Source: Saturnia japonica (Eukaryota; Arthropoda; Insecta; Lepidoptera; Saturniidae). From it: a stretch of DNA of 64,000 nt. The notes beneath the pieces are model-generated. The model was not told the origin of the DNA, searched no databases, and saw only the letters and a program-made list of their open reading frames with translations. The first letter of the stretch is position 1. Every line of letters begins with the position of its first letter. The position numbers were made by a program, and so were the translations under genes. The stretch covers positions 4,992,115 to 5,056,114 of the forward strand of contig CM065316.1 of the NCBI GenBank assembly GCA_033032175.1. The letters are read 5' to 3'. Shown piece after piece: positions 10,906 to 22,765 of this stretch.

Positions 10906-13194
10906 ATTCCTACTCACCGCATGAACACAACACAAAGTTATTTGGTTGCGATGGATATATTTTACTACCCGGACTGCCTCAAGTAGACAATAATCTCCAA
11001 AAAAAATTATATGTGTGCTTCCTCTCTTTTTGTTTTGTTACACCAAATAAGTATAACTTCTTACGTGCGTACATAATTAAAAACACTTTTTTTTATTTTG
11101 ACACTTCAATTTATATGCACTAATTAGCATACACAAGTAATTCCCAGTCCCTAGTACGTATCTTTAGTCTCATAATACTCTTAAATGGGAAATACTATAG
11201 AAGCCAGTATCTACAAATGCTTTTTGTTAGGAATTCTCGCTTTTGTCAATGCCAATCGAATTGAATTTGATAGATATCTAGCATGATTGAGCAAATATTT
11301 TCATTAAAAGGTTTGCTTCCAGTAGTTAAAATATACACGGTCGCATTAGTAATAAATTAAATACGAAATACCACAGCGTATCAGCTGAGATCTAACATCG
11401 GTTTGGTATCGTACCACATCGTACATGATTCGTTTGGACACGCCTAATGTGCCGTGACGCGTTTGACTAATATCGCTTGTAGCAATGTGTTTGGGTCGGT
11501 CCCAGTTAATAAAAATGTAATTTGGTAAACTTACACCAATTCATATAAATATTGTACCTTATTTGTCTAATTACATCTGTTTAAATATTTTGAAATAATT
11601 TAGCCATACAGTTCAATTGGGATACCTCGTGGAGCAGTAATGGTAAGCCCTACTATTGCTCAGAGAGATAATTGTCAGTTATGTGTATTTAGTGTTAAAT
11701 ATCTATATGTATACAGTATATCTGAACAGCTGTTTAGTTTGTATTTTGCTTGGTTTGGATGAAATGGCCGTGTGTGAAATTGTATTTTTTATATTATAAA
11801 TTCTAGTGCAATGTTGTCTTAAATTAATCTCTACATAATGCTATTTATGAAAATATTTTTTATTTGAAATTGAATTATGTTATTTTTGCAGACTGCAAAT
11901 CGCCTGCATTACATTTTATGACAAGCTAATAATTTAGTAAAAGCAATGACTGTTCCACTTGTCATTCCAGCTTGCATAATATATTATAGCAGAAACCTCT
12001 TGATATCTTGATATTTTATTCTGTATGATTCCGAGAAATGAGGTGACAAGCTAAGGAACTATAACAGGCATTTCCTTGCAATGAATTATTATTTCTATCT
12101 ACGGCAGTATTAGGCACATACAATTTCCAAATTAAATAATATATAACAGGAACCACGCAGCAGTGTTATAAAACTCTACTATTGAGTCGAGAGATCGCAG
12201 GTTCTATCCTGACTTTTATGGATGAGCATGATTGACCATTCTATGTCTGGGTGTTGTATATCAGCTGTTAAGTTATTATAGTCCAAGCTATGCTTCGTTT
12301 GAATTCAAACGAACGTGTGTAAGATAATCTGCTTATACTATTATTATTATAATAATATATTTACTTTTTATATTGATGAAGGAAATAAAATGTAGCTTTT
12401 GTTGCACTGCGTATATTATAATTGTAATACCTATAATATAGAAATATCTGAGTTACCGAATCGTGCTCGGTGTCTTATAAACAAAAAAAGAAAATCACCT
12501 ATCTGGGTAAACTTGGAATGTAGAACATTAACTAAATGCAAAAATTCATCGAAATCATTGGAGCCGTTCCCGAGAAATCAATTACATTTATATACAAGAA
12601 TTGCTCACTTAATATAATAAGATATTGTAAAATTTCCAAATAAGTTTTAACCAAAAGGGGCAAAAACCTTGCTGACTAACGTACCAACGGTACCAACGCT
12701 CGCGTTTGCCTCTGTATGCACAAAACTATTTAATCACTTAGACTGTCCCCCATATATTATAAAGTACATGATGTTACAATATTTATTACGTTTATTTATC
12801 TTAATAACCAGATACGGTTATAGAAATTTAAAGGAGACTTCTGTTGAGAGATTCTATTTATGATATTAATTATACATGGAACACATTGAACAGTTTTTTT
12901 TTCAGCGCCTTCACTTGTTTTTGCAATACGCAATGTTCCAAAATTTTACTTTGTCTATATTTTACCCCAACAAATTACGTGGTTTCGAGTTCGATTTCAG
13001 TTAAAGAAAACATAATTTAAATTACAGCATAGTGTTGGGGTATTTTCTAGCACTATTCTATTTACTATACGGCTATGGTAGCTGCTCCAGTTTTCATTTT
13101 ACTATAAATTATACATATAAGCTAGAATCAATACATTCCATTTTTACATTTGAGTCGTAAAAAATGTAAAAGAGTTGTTTGGAATATTTGTTTA
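10906..13194. other. No gene recognised
   Basis: A long AT-rich stretch. A possible degenerate tRNA-like SINE head is at 12165-12250 ('gcaggttctatcctg' resembles a B box). Open frames at 10902-11123, 12399-12617 and 12669-12863 are AT-rich and show no family features. Confidence 0.4.
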
Positions 13195-13265
13195 TATGTG
13201 TGTGTTGTTGTGTGTATTAATATATATTTGCGTGTGTGTGTACATATATATATGTTGGTATGTGC
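13195..13265. repeat. TG/TA microsatellite
   Basis: Alternating tg and ta dinucleotides make an imperfect simple repeat. A second imperfect tg/ta tract lies within the LINE 3' UTR at 9405-9465. Confidence 0.7.
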
Positions 13266-13439
13266 ATAGATATGGTTATAAAACTTCATCTCATTACATC
13301 ATTTTATTAAATTTTACCTATAAAATCGTACAAAATGTTTTGTAAATTCGAATGCCGGCTTCCAAGTTACAGGCTCTGCCCAGTTTAGAAATCACTGTGT
13401 AAATTTTAGTAAATCTCGTCTATAATAAATAAATTTTAA

Positions 13440-14292
13440 ATATATTTTTTTATTTTTAAACTTAGCCTTTTTACGAGTGTTTTTGGCGGAATCTCTATTA
13501 TTTGTAGCGGTTTTTTAAACTTACGTTTTTGACAATATATTTCGTAATATTGGTTGTATCTTGTGTACTTCAGATTAGTTTGGTGCTCATAAGTGAAAAA
13601 CATTTGAAAATAATGATATGGAACATGAATTCTGTGTTGACGCAAAAACTCCTCGGAAAGTTCTAACAGTTTTAATTTTGTAAACCTAACTTTATAAAGC
13701 ACGGAAATCAACAGAAGATACTAACTTTATAAAACAAAATAATTAGTCATTTGATAATAGCAGAAACTTAATTACATATTCATAACAAGAAAATTTTTAA
13801 CAAATAAGAAAACCAACTGCAATGATTTTGAGAAGTTCCTTGGTGTATCTTTAAGTTGAAGGTACAATGCCAATGAAATTAAAATGGGTTCACTTTTGAG
13901 GTACCCCTTTTCAACGAAAAAAAAAATCATCCATTTCGGTTCATAAACAAAGACGTTATTGCTAAACAATCACTTGAAAAACTAGCGATCGCCCTAAGCT
14001 CAAAATTTGACAGGCGGTATTTTGATCTTAGACTATTTGTTTGACATTTGCAGTATTCATGAACCTAAACAATGAGTATTGTCTACATCACTTGCTGTCA
14101 CTTTTCGTTGAGTGAATATGTCAGTATTTTGACGGGACTAAGTTCAATGGCACTGGTCGGGTTAGGATCCGCAGTATTAATTTATTTTATTTAATATTAA
14201 GTTTTAATACCGAACGCTTTTGCTTCACGTATTAATATATAGATATAGATTCGAATTGATAACCTTATTTTTTGAAAGTCGGTTAATAACAT
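13440..14292 (+). repeat. Left arm of a long inverted repeat (G plus C)
   Basis: From 13440 to 13981 and again from 14244 to 14292, the sequence matches the reverse complement of 14763-15345 almost continuously. The outer part is repeat family G (also at 31905, 43320 and 57895) and the inner part is family C. The arm is interrupted at 13982-14243 by Helitron family B. Without that insert the arm is about 590 bp. Minus-strand open frames inside it (13436-13711, 13772-13969) have no recognisable domain. The order G-C...C'-G' suggests a foldback or long-terminal-inverted-repeat transposon. Confidence 0.7.
13982..14243 (-). mobile_element. Non-autonomous Helitron, family B (copy 2)
   Basis: On the minus strand it begins TCTATATATTAATACGTGAA and ends GATCGCTAG. 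The flanking bases are A on the left and T on the right. The host is repeat C: removing the insert joins '...cttgaaaa' to 'tatagattcgaattgataac', which corresponds to the uninterrupted family-C copy at 320-350. The insertion therefore made no target duplication. Confidence 0.8.
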
Positions 14293-14762
14293 CATGTACC
14301 TATTTCACATATTATGCGAAGCAAGATTAAAATTAATATTCAAATTGCGTCAATGTTTAAAATCAACACTGTACAAATGGACTACCGTGGTCACTCCATT
14401 CGTCAGCCACTACCAGAATTCTTAGCCACGTGCCTCATTGACCATAGTTAATGGGGTCCAGGAACCCGCTGTGTGGTCATTTGTCAGTACACAACGACAA
14501 ACTTACATCTGCGGTTGACAATATTCAAATTTCAATAATAATTATGTTTCAGATACCAGTTTCAGGAAAGCAAAATGTAATTTTGCTGTATTTGTAATGG
14601 TGTTAGTACAAAACGCAGTCGGAATTCAATATTGTCAAGTGACCTTTTATCTTTAATCTTATATATAAATATCTTCTATGATGTTTTTACTGTAGGGTGC
14701 ATATTAACTAGCTGTTTATCTGACTTCACCTGAATATAAGCTTCAATTACAATTATTCCTAA
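14293..14762. other. Spacer of the long inverted repeat
   Basis: About 470 bp lie between the two arms. It shows no open frame with family resemblance and no transposase motif. If the arms are transposon ends, this is what remains of the interior. Confidence 0.4.
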
Positions 14763-15345
14763 TTTTTAACCGACTTACAAAAAAACCGAGGGTAATCAAT
14801 GCGAATGTATTTTTTTATCGATGTTTAGCCTTAACTTCTTTTTTTATGAACGGATTTGGATGATTCTCTTTATGTTGAATACGGAATACCTCAAGGGTTT
14901 TCTCATTTTAATTTCATTTGTATTGGACCATCAACTTCGGAGATACATAAGGGAACTCTTCAAAATCCTTGAAGTTGGTTCTCTTATTTGTTTTTTATAA
15001 ATATGTTATTAAGGTACTGCTTTTATCAAACGGGTAATTGTTTTGTTGTATAAAGTTAGTATCTTCTGGTGATTTCCGTTTTTTACAAAGTTAGATTTGC
15101 AAAATTAAAACTTTCCAGGGAGTTTTTAGGTCAACTCAGAATTCATGTTCCATACCATTATTTCCATTTTCATTTTCATTTATGAGCAGTAACCAAGCTA
15201 TAGTACACAAAATACAACCAATATTATGCAATATACTGCCAAATAACGCAAGCTTAAAAAAAACTGCTACAAACTATAGAGATTCCACCAAAAACACCCG
15301 TAACAAGACTAAATTGGTTTTCCTTTTTGTTAAATATTTTCTCGT
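14763..15345 (-). repeat. Right arm of the long inverted repeat
   Basis: This is the reverse-complement partner of 13440-14292. It starts 'ttaaccgacttac' (end of C) and runs outward through C and then G to 'gattccaccaaaaac'. Homology to the left arm continues through the C-G junction, so the two arms descend from one composite unit rather than from independent insertions. Divergence is visible throughout, with many substitutions and small indels. Confidence 0.7.
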
Positions 15346-16035
15346 ACTAAAGTAACTAATTTGACATTTGGAAAAAAAAACTTAACTTAAATTACTGCTT
15401 CGCTCCTTAGATTTGTAGTATAAAGCGTAACCTTAATCCATCGACGGTCACCGCTGCGAGTCACTATGACCGACTTTTCACCGAATGAATGGTGGTCCAG
15501 ACCCTAACACCCCGCTTTACCTATATCCTTGTTCCTTACTCAGAAGGGCGCACCACGTGCATGTGGAGTTGGCGTGGAAGTCTCAGATCGAAAAATGTAA
15601 TTCGAGATCCCTAACATACCAAAAGTGGTCAGCTAGCCTTCTAAGGTTCCTAAGATTTCCTTCTAAGGTTAATTATAAATAGCTATAAGCTTCAGTGCCC
15701 ACCAAACATCAGGTGGACTGTATGCTTGTTTGCTACTTTATACCAAAAAAAAAGTTAGAAAAAAATGGCCGCTGCATGCATTGCTCTTTACAGAATTGCA
15801 TTACACTTAACAGTGTATGGTGGTTGCGATGTATTTAGGTAATAACGACCTACCACCCCGTTAATTCAATTTTGAAAGTGTTTATACCCTTAATACGACG
15901 ACCTACATTACATATATGGTTTGAATGAAATTTTGCAAGTTTACGAAGATAGGTGCTTTTTTTTTGTTTGACACCGAGGAAAGCTGGATCGCCCGAACAT
16001 TTATTATAAGAGCAAGTACACGAATAAAGTAGAGA
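15346..16035. other. Repeat scraps, no gene
   Basis: Contains 'ctgcttcgctccttag' at 15395-15415, shared with the Helitron-like fragments at 2168 and 40367, and a reverse family-F scrap at 15690-15740. A 65-codon frame at 15485-15682 has no recognisable domain. Nothing else is assigned. Confidence 0.4.
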
Positions 16036-16245
16036 CAAACATCTTAGCATTCCATTGATTCACCATGCGGGTGTCGGGTCCATCGTGTGGCAGACAGAGG
16101 GAACACGAGCAGCCCCCGAGACTTGTGACCCAGGTGTAGGTTTAAGGGGCCCCTTATGATGCACATCAGCGCTCACCTTGACTGCTCGCGATACCCTCCC
16201 TGCCAAGCCAGATTTGGTAAGAGCCTGTTAATGCTGCTTTAGATA
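16036..16245. other. GC-rich island 16036-16245
   Basis: Markedly GC-rich, with blocks such as 'gtgtcgggtccatcgtgtgg' and 'ccctccctgccaagccagat'. No open frame is preserved over its length and no second copy is present in the window. It could be an ancient repeat fragment or conserved single-copy DNA. Confidence 0.3.
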
Positions 16246-16844
16246 TCCGTTTTAAAATAGAACTTACTGCAGTTCTCGACAAATGGAATACCTCTCGCTC
16301 CCACTTCGTAGCCGTTTTTGGTTAACTCATTACATATATCGTAATATTTATTCATTTTTATTGCACGATATTTAGTTATATTAGTTTGCTATGCTAAATT
16401 AAGCTCTACAAGTACTATACGCTTGATTTCTTGAGAATAAAGAAATTTGTCCGCTCTGGATGACGAAACACCCACATTCTCTGGGATTTCGTTAAATCAA
16501 AATAAACGTGTAGGTAAATAATTGTAGAACGTGTATTAATTTCTAAAAGATCTTAGACTTATGACTTAGGTCACTATAGTTAAAGTTAACGAGTAACTAT
16601 GAAAGTTTCAACCGAAAGTCAGAAGTGACTTTATAACTCGAAAATTTTTCCGTTCATAATCCATTACCGGGCTCATTTCCCCGAGTTTTAATCTCAATCC
16701 CACCTCATTACCGACTACGGAATTCTCGGAATAGCCAATTTCGCCATTAATTATAGGGGGCCCCCTTACCCTTTTCGAGTAAAAATAAATTATAACTCAT
16801 TTATCGTAGTACCGCGCTGCTGTCGTGAATAAATAGCGTACTGT
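16246..16844. other. Nothing recognised
   Basis: AT-rich, with a GC-moderate patch at 16620-16775 ending in 'gggggccccctta'. No coding or repeat assignment. Confidence 0.4.
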
Positions 16845-17090
16845 TACGTCTCGGGAAAACCTAACACGTTAACGTTGACGGCGGCGAGGCCCCGCCTAGC
16901 GGCATGCGCACTGAGCCACACACGCCCACGTAAGCCTTCGTACGTTCTACATGAGTCACATAAGTGGGACACATATATGCCGTATATGAGTGGGCGTGTG
17001 CTTAGGTAGGCGTGTCACGTATCTACATGGCCTGTGCCGATAACATTGGATATCTTTCCGACCACACATATGACGTCAGGCTTCTACCGG
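16845..17090 (+). other. CpG-rich island ending in a donor-like site
   Basis: The island is CpG-rich, carries a TGACGTCA-like CRE half (tgacgtcag near 17071) and ends 'ctaccg|gtaagtag', a near-consensus splice donor with GT at 17090-17091. No reading frame is open throughout, so if it is transcribed it would be a 5' untranslated exon. This is an inference from composition and one splice-like motif. A chance GTAAGT is quite possible. Confidence 0.2.
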
Positions 17091-18424
17091 TAAGTAGCTT
17101 TAGACAGGATTTTACCATACATTTTTTCTTTGGAAATTGATAACTTATTTATTTTATTTCTTCTGCATTTGTAACACAAAAAACCTAATTAAATACATAT
17201 TACAGCATATCGCTTTAAATTATTTAAAATCATTATATAACTATTCTTCTGAGTATTTGTTAGTGAACGTGTAACTTCTGAACGATTTGACCGATTGAGC
17301 TCATATTCACATAATATATTTTTTTTATCAAGATAATAGTTTTATATATGTTATGATCTGAGAGATAGCGTTGTAGTTAATACATTAACCACCGGAAAGG
17401 GCAGAGTAAAGTCTGGCAGCTATTTAGTATTTTTATTAGTAAATGTATTCTAACTTTGCAAATACAGGTGCGTAAATGTTTTTATTTATTTAAATTAACC
17501 CTCTAAAATGATATGTGTAATAAAATCTCAACTAGTAGAGATAAGCGTTATTTTCAATAACCAACTAAAGGTTTTCCTAAACGTTAAAATATCACGTCAC
17601 CTGCGCCGCAATTATTGGCGCGAACCGCGGAAAATTGCGAACTCGAAAACTGACACTCGAGGAGGTTCCTTAAAAAATAAAACTTCAGCGAAAGTTCAAC
17701 CGGAAAAGAAAGAAACTCGCAAAATAAAAAAGCTATTGACTCCGTAGCCCGGAACCGAAAGTTTCGGTCGCTTTTTAAAACATTCTCCGTGATCGAATCG
17801 TGAAAAGTTTATTGAAGGATTTAGAAGTAATTACTTAGGTTAATATTAATATTTAACATTACTACCTATATGAACAGCATAATCAAACCGACAATTTTTT
17901 AAACATGAAAATGAACCTTTAAAATAAATCGTTGTCTCAAAATTAATTTCAACGAAATGGTTGAATATTAGAAGATTTATTGTTTTATAAAATACTAGCA
18001 AACCTGGCCATGCGTTGCTGTGCTGTTTTGGAGTCCATACATACATACAAACATCGATTTTTATATATAACAAGGAGACTACAATAAAGTGGTCAATAAG
18101 AACACAAAATATTGTACATATACCTATAGTATCAAAAATTTAAGTAATATTATCTTTGGAAAACATATTGCTTCATTAGTATGTTTGAAATCATAAATTG
18201 TAATAATAATTAACCAATAAATACAATACAACATACTTTATTGCACAAGAAACAAAAAAAAGACAATTTTTTTTTTAAATTACTGTAAAATCAAGGTCTG
18301 AACTGTCGTCTTGGAAGATAAAGCAAAGGCCATTACAATACTGTTGTTGTATATGAAACGATTGTCCTAGAAACTTGCAAACCAATATCAATATGGCAAA
18401 CAGTAAGGTTAATCAATAATATAT
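17091..18424. other. No gene recognised; Helitron-like scrap
   Basis: AT-rich. An open frame at 17508-17747 encodes a lysine/arginine-rich 79-residue peptide with no recognisable domain. At 17996-18035 'actagcaaacctggcca' looks like the reverse end of another Helitron subfamily. The stretch 18205-18275 ends in a 'tactttattgcac' block resembling a reversed LINE tail. None of this is strong. Confidence 0.35.
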
Positions 18425-18665
18425 AGGCTAAGAAAGGAGAAAACAGAGCAATACTCCGAGAGGCGAGAGCGAAAACAAATCAGTGCCCGGGAGGCGCAAA
18501 TTGAGCACGTACCCGTTTCGGCTAATTTTATTTTGCAATTACACCCCTCGGCATGTCCCCCGCCCCTTGACTTAAACCCCTCTTTGAGACGCCTCAGTAA
18601 TACAACATTCTTGGCGACAAGCAGTTTCGCAGTAAAGGCTATTTGATAAGTAGGTACTCTGAAAA
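18425..18665. other. GC-rich island 18425-18665
   Basis: A sharply bounded GC-rich segment between AT-rich flanks, with 'gagaggcgagagcg' and 'cccccgccccttgac' blocks. An 88-codon minus-strand frame covers it (18409-18675) but has no recognisable domain. There is no other copy in the window. It is a candidate for conserved non-coding DNA. Confidence 0.3.
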
Positions 18666-20095
18666 ATATAAACACTTAACTTGAAAAATTACGTAATTAA
18701 TTTAGTTTAAAAATGAATTCACCATTTAAATATATAAGAAAGAAAATACATATAACATACACTAGAAAATACAGCGTGTTTCAAAAAACTCTAAAACGTA
18801 TTTGTCATATTCTAACCCTGTTTAGTAATATTACGTATTTAAAAAAATATAAATACAACATAAAAGTGTATTTCTATATCAAATTGGTAAAAGCAACTAT
18901 GATTTTAATGAGAACTAAAAAAAAATTTACTTATAAAATATTTATAGTCAATGCCAACGTTTAAGATGCTCATTAAAAAGCAAGACGAAATTCTCTATCT
19001 ACGCATAACGAAGTCTCTGTCATCTATTACTCTGCGCCTCCCCTCTGTAAAAAGGTTTGTAAGAAGGCGGTGGACACCCCGTGGGGGCAGCGATCGCCTC
19101 CGCAACCCTTTCGCTTTTACCCCCACTGGACAGGATGTTACTTTTTTATAAGAAAAACTGCAAGTTTTTTGCTTTACTTATAGTAAATCTTTAAATATTA
19201 ATTATATATAGATACCCAATATATATAACGTATTAATAACTAAATTAGACATGGTTTACTGAAAAAAAATTGATCAACCTCGTATTATAAATAAATTGGT
19301 AGATACGTATTTTTAAAGCTCTTTAAAGGCAATATTTTTGTATTTTTACTAATTTATTATCTTTAATAGTATACATGAAATATATATTTTTAATATAGAT
19401 ACAATGAAATTTTTCCTCAAGTAAAAATGGAGGTATTAGTCTTATAAGTTAAGACTATAAAACTCAAATATGTATTTGCACAGCTATTTAATTGAAATTA
19501 AAGTTAAGATGTTTGTTATATTGGATGTCGATATATCTTAGTATATTATGTAATCTTGTTAAATATTAAGTGAAACAACTAAATAAAACCCAAATCTTCG
19601 TTATACGGATAAAATTGTAGATTAGTCTGAAAAAACAGATACAAATCTCGTTCAAGTTTTCAAATTATTTTGATTATTATTCTTCTACATTTTTGTTATA
19701 TGACAGAGACTCCAGTATAACCAGTGTCTTAAGCGAAAGCTATATACAATTTGTTATATTTATCTACAATATTTAGTGGCAATAAATAAAAATATTACAT
19801 TATTATTTAAATTAAAAATATTTCCAAAAATGTTGAATTGGCAAATGTACAGTTCTTTGTTTTTAATCTTGATGGTATTGACATAAACTATGTATAATAA
19901 AAATCTCTTTTCTATACATAATTAACTACAATTTTTAAAGACAAATTCATCCAAGATTCATTCTTAATTAATATTTTCTTAATAGTACTAAATAAGGATG
20001 GATAAATTATTATTAATAAGTTTTTATTCATAATTGATATTTAATTAATCAATGTTTATATAGAAAAAAAACCTAGAAAAATTGATAAACCCGTT
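18666..20095. other. AT-rich; small GC-rich island at 19010-19140
   Basis: Very AT-rich apart from 19010-19140, which contains 'gtggacaccccgtggggg' and 'gatcgcctccgcaacc'. The two plus-strand frames at 18713-18964 and 18951-19151 have AT-driven composition and no recognisable domain. Confidence 0.35.
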
Positions 20096-20345
20096 TAGAG
20101 ACATCCTGTAGTCGCTAAGCTTCTCGCATTTCTTCGACGCTTCTTAAAGTGTTTTACATACAACCGTGGACGTCTGTGTGCGTTCGTAAATACGCATAAA
20201 TGTGTGAGTCAGTACGCATTTTTAGCCCTCCCGAAACCCCCCCTAAGAAAAATACCTTACCCCTTTACCACCCAACCCACTTTGATGTACCGGTACGCCT
20301 CTGGTAAAGAAGATATGAGACTTTTTCAAAAAGCTTAATTTAAAT
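20096..20345. other. GC-rich island 20096-20345
   Basis: GC-richer than its flanks, with CpG words in 'ttctcgcatttcttcgacgc' and a C-rich tract near 20228-20280. No reading frame or second copy is visible. Confidence 0.3.
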
Positions 20346-21022
20346 GAGCCGCCCGGGACGACTCAATGGGAATATTCCTTAATTTAAATACTATCTTGAG
20401 GGTAGATGAGAGAAAGGGAATTTTAATTGGTATTGAATTTCGATTGGAGGACACTTTGCTTACTTATTTTTCGAATATTTACCAAAACGGAGTATATTAG
20501 GTATATTCCGGGAGGTGTTTAAAATCACAATGCTTACATTACATTAAGAACTTCAAAACTTTTCAAGCCTATGAAAATTAAATTATTAGATTCGTGCAAA
20601 TATTTCTTGCAATATAGAATGTTAATAACTTACTAGTTGTTATATGAGTTAGACGCCTCTTACATGTTACTAATATATATTATCATTAGCATTACTATAT
20701 TGTACCATACCATATTTAAATGTTTAAAAAGTTATTATTTGAACACGAGTAACAAGCATACATGTGAAGATGAGAGCGCTCCAGGTGTGTATAAAATGAA
20801 ATGAAAAAATGAGTATACTTTCGTACATGGTACCGAGTAATGTATGAATCAAATACATTTACATGACATTACATGACTAGTTTATTAAAATCCAACATAT
20901 GCCAGTATGTCAGTATGACATTACTTACCAGAATTTCATGCTTATTAGCGAAGGTATTGAATAGAGTAATAATACAGTTTGTGTGCGTGTGTTTTTTTTT
21001 CCAAATTCAACAGGTTCGATTC
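20346..21022. other. Nothing recognised
   Basis: AT-rich DNA without supported features. The frame at 20873-21124 overlaps the following SINE and is not a gene. Confidence 0.45.
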
Positions 21023-21288
21023 CATAACATAACATACCATCACACCTGCATTCCCCGAAGGATTAGGCAGAGGTGTACATTTGTACACCCACATTTCGCC
21101 GAGTATGTTTTAGGTCCCATGTAATAGGGGGCGAGCCTGTTGCCATTAATAGGACACGAAACCAAACTCCGAGCTGCTACTGAGAATTTCATAGGAAACA
21201 CCCAATAAAACTTTGCTCGACCTGGGATTCGAACCCAGGACCTCGCCCATAGCAGTCGCGCTTACGACTACCAGGCTAACGAGACAGT
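21023..21288 (-). mobile_element. SINE-1, near full-length copy
   Basis: On the minus strand this runs from the tRNA-like head at 21288 to the terminal 'tatgttatgttatgg' at 21023. The B box appears in reverse as 'gggattcgaacccaggac' near 21222-21239, and the A-box region is 'ctaccaggctaacgag' near 21269-21284. It aligns over its full length with 36547-36816. It may retain an RNA polymerase III promoter, though the A box differs from consensus. Confidence 0.85.
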
Positions 21289-21485
21289 TCCAGAGTAGAA
21301 ATATTGATTTTTCAAAAATCCAATAATGCAATTTTAGTTTTCATTAAAATCGAGTCCGAGACTCCTTTGAGTATTATTCCTTATTCCTCAAAGTTTTGGA
21401 TTTGTCCATGTTGAAAAAATCCTGTATATATTTTAAAGTTGCTCGGCGGTCGCCTCTGTCATGCGGGCCTACATAAATATCTTGT
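21289..21485. other. Nothing recognised
   Basis: A short AT-rich gap between the SINE and the LINE fragment. Confidence 0.5.
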
Positions 21486-21851
21486 TCATAAATGTTGCAT
21501 AAATCGCTTCAAGGACCCGATGTCGTAAGAAGGAGGGAACACATTAGCCGCGAGATAGTTCAATAGGTTCACGATACGATAAAGATAAGATAAATATAAC
21601 TTTTCAGCTTGCGCCGAGATGGAAGTAACCGTAAAACTGTTACACCGAAGCCGAGCGCGTGTGGGTCTGTTCTGGAAAGGAGAGGAGCGAATTAAAATGA
21701 ACAGCTCTTCAGAACACTCACCATGACACAGACGTGTAAAACACACTCGGCGAGCGAGCGTAGCTGAAGCGGCTCCATTTATTGCAGCCAATCCCTGCAA
21801 CCTCTCCAGGTATTTTGCGGATCTATCCCCAAGATTGTAACAGTATTCCAT
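21486..21851 (-). pseudogene. Jockey/R1-type LINE ORF2 C-terminal fragment
   Basis: The 121-residue frame begins MEYC and contains 'LERLQGLAAINGA', 'HGECSEELF', 'FQNRPTRARLR' and 'VFPPSYDIGSLKR'. This order matches the C-terminal tail found after the reverse transcriptase of Jockey-group insect LINEs, where the tail ends with a phenylalanine/proline-rich 'VFP..YD...FK' motif. About 60 residues normally found between 'MEYC' and 'HGEC' are shortened, so the open frame is the product of deletion rather than an intact gene. A related piece is at 50500-50690. Confidence 0.65.
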
Positions 21852-22494
21852 GCACGGCCGTATTTATGCCTCAATTAATAATTATGTATTAATTTATCAT
21901 ATTTTTTCTATATCATAATATTCAAAATGATTAAGTAAAACTTTAACTCGACCTGTGTAGTCTTACAATTTTAACACTTTATTTACTTTTGGTACAGATG
22001 ATATTATATCGAAGGAAGGGCACGTAAATTATCTCACGATATAGGTGTGTCACGATCCGGGATCATTAATCAAGCGGGACAGTAAAGCCCGACTGGATTG
22101 TGACCATCATATATATTGTGATAAACTAGTAAATCTAATTCTCTTTTGGTTTGTTGGTCTTCTGATTCAGCCAAAATATATCCAACTGCCTAGAGGATTA
22201 CAGGCATGCGGGCGACACCACGATCACTAGCAAATGGATTACCTATCACTCATTGATTGCCACTGTTTTCGGATTGTTCTGTGCTTACCATCAGGCAAGA
22301 ATCACTATGTCGTGTACCGCCGTGACCTCCCTCTAACGCGGCAACTCAAGCCTAGGTCCGTTCCTCGGTGTGAAACCCTTGAGTCTGGCAGCCGCCCGCG
22401 CGATACAAATGACACTGCACTTGAAATCACTTAGCTACCCACACACATCATTACACACAATATCTTTTGTAAGGAACCTTTTTTCATTATTTTT
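21852..22494. other. No gene; repeat scraps
   Basis: Contains a family-F-like block 'gcttaccatcaggcaagaat' near 22281-22300 and a GC-rich part at 22310-22420. The open frames at 22045-22230, 22234-22434 and 22370-22567 have no recognisable domain. Confidence 0.4.
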
Positions 22495-22505
22495 CACGCT
22501 AGTTA

Positions 22506-22513
22506 GTGTAGAC
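22506..22513. repeat. hAT target-site duplication, left copy
   Basis: The octamer gtgtagac precedes the hAT-type element. The right copy (22730-22737) is gtctagac, differing at one base. The uninterrupted family-E copy at 56163-56458 reads 'atgtagac' once at this point, which supports the duplication. Confidence 0.75.
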
Positions 22514-22729
22514 CAGTGGTCGGCAAACTTATTAGCCAAAGAGCCAAATATGAACATAAAAATTTAAATAAAAATTGGGAGCCAAATCTGCTTGTTTAGT
22601 AAACTTTTATTACACTAAATAAAACTAAATTGCATACTTCATAAATATTTATTAATGCGAACAATGTGCTCATATCTCCTTGGCCAAAGACCCGCATGCG
22701 GCTCTGGAGCCGCACTTTGCCGACCATTG
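22514..22729. mobile_element. Non-autonomous hAT element, 216 bp
   Basis: Terminal inverted repeats are cagtggtcggcaaactt at the left and the complement of caatggtcggcaaagt at the right. The interior has 'gagccaaat' and the self-complementary 'gcatgcggctctggagccgc' typical of widespread animal hAT MITEs. It is flanked by an 8-bp duplication with one mismatch, the hAT signature length. There is no transposase, so movement needed an enzyme in trans. Confidence 0.9.
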
Positions 22730-22765
22730 GTCTAGACCATATTTCAGATCACTAAATAAATATAC

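Noticed and set aside
21023..21288. Functional tRNA gene at the SINE-1 heads
   Set aside because: The B-box arm is good but the cloverleaf is incomplete and the sequence continues into a repeated SINE body in five places.
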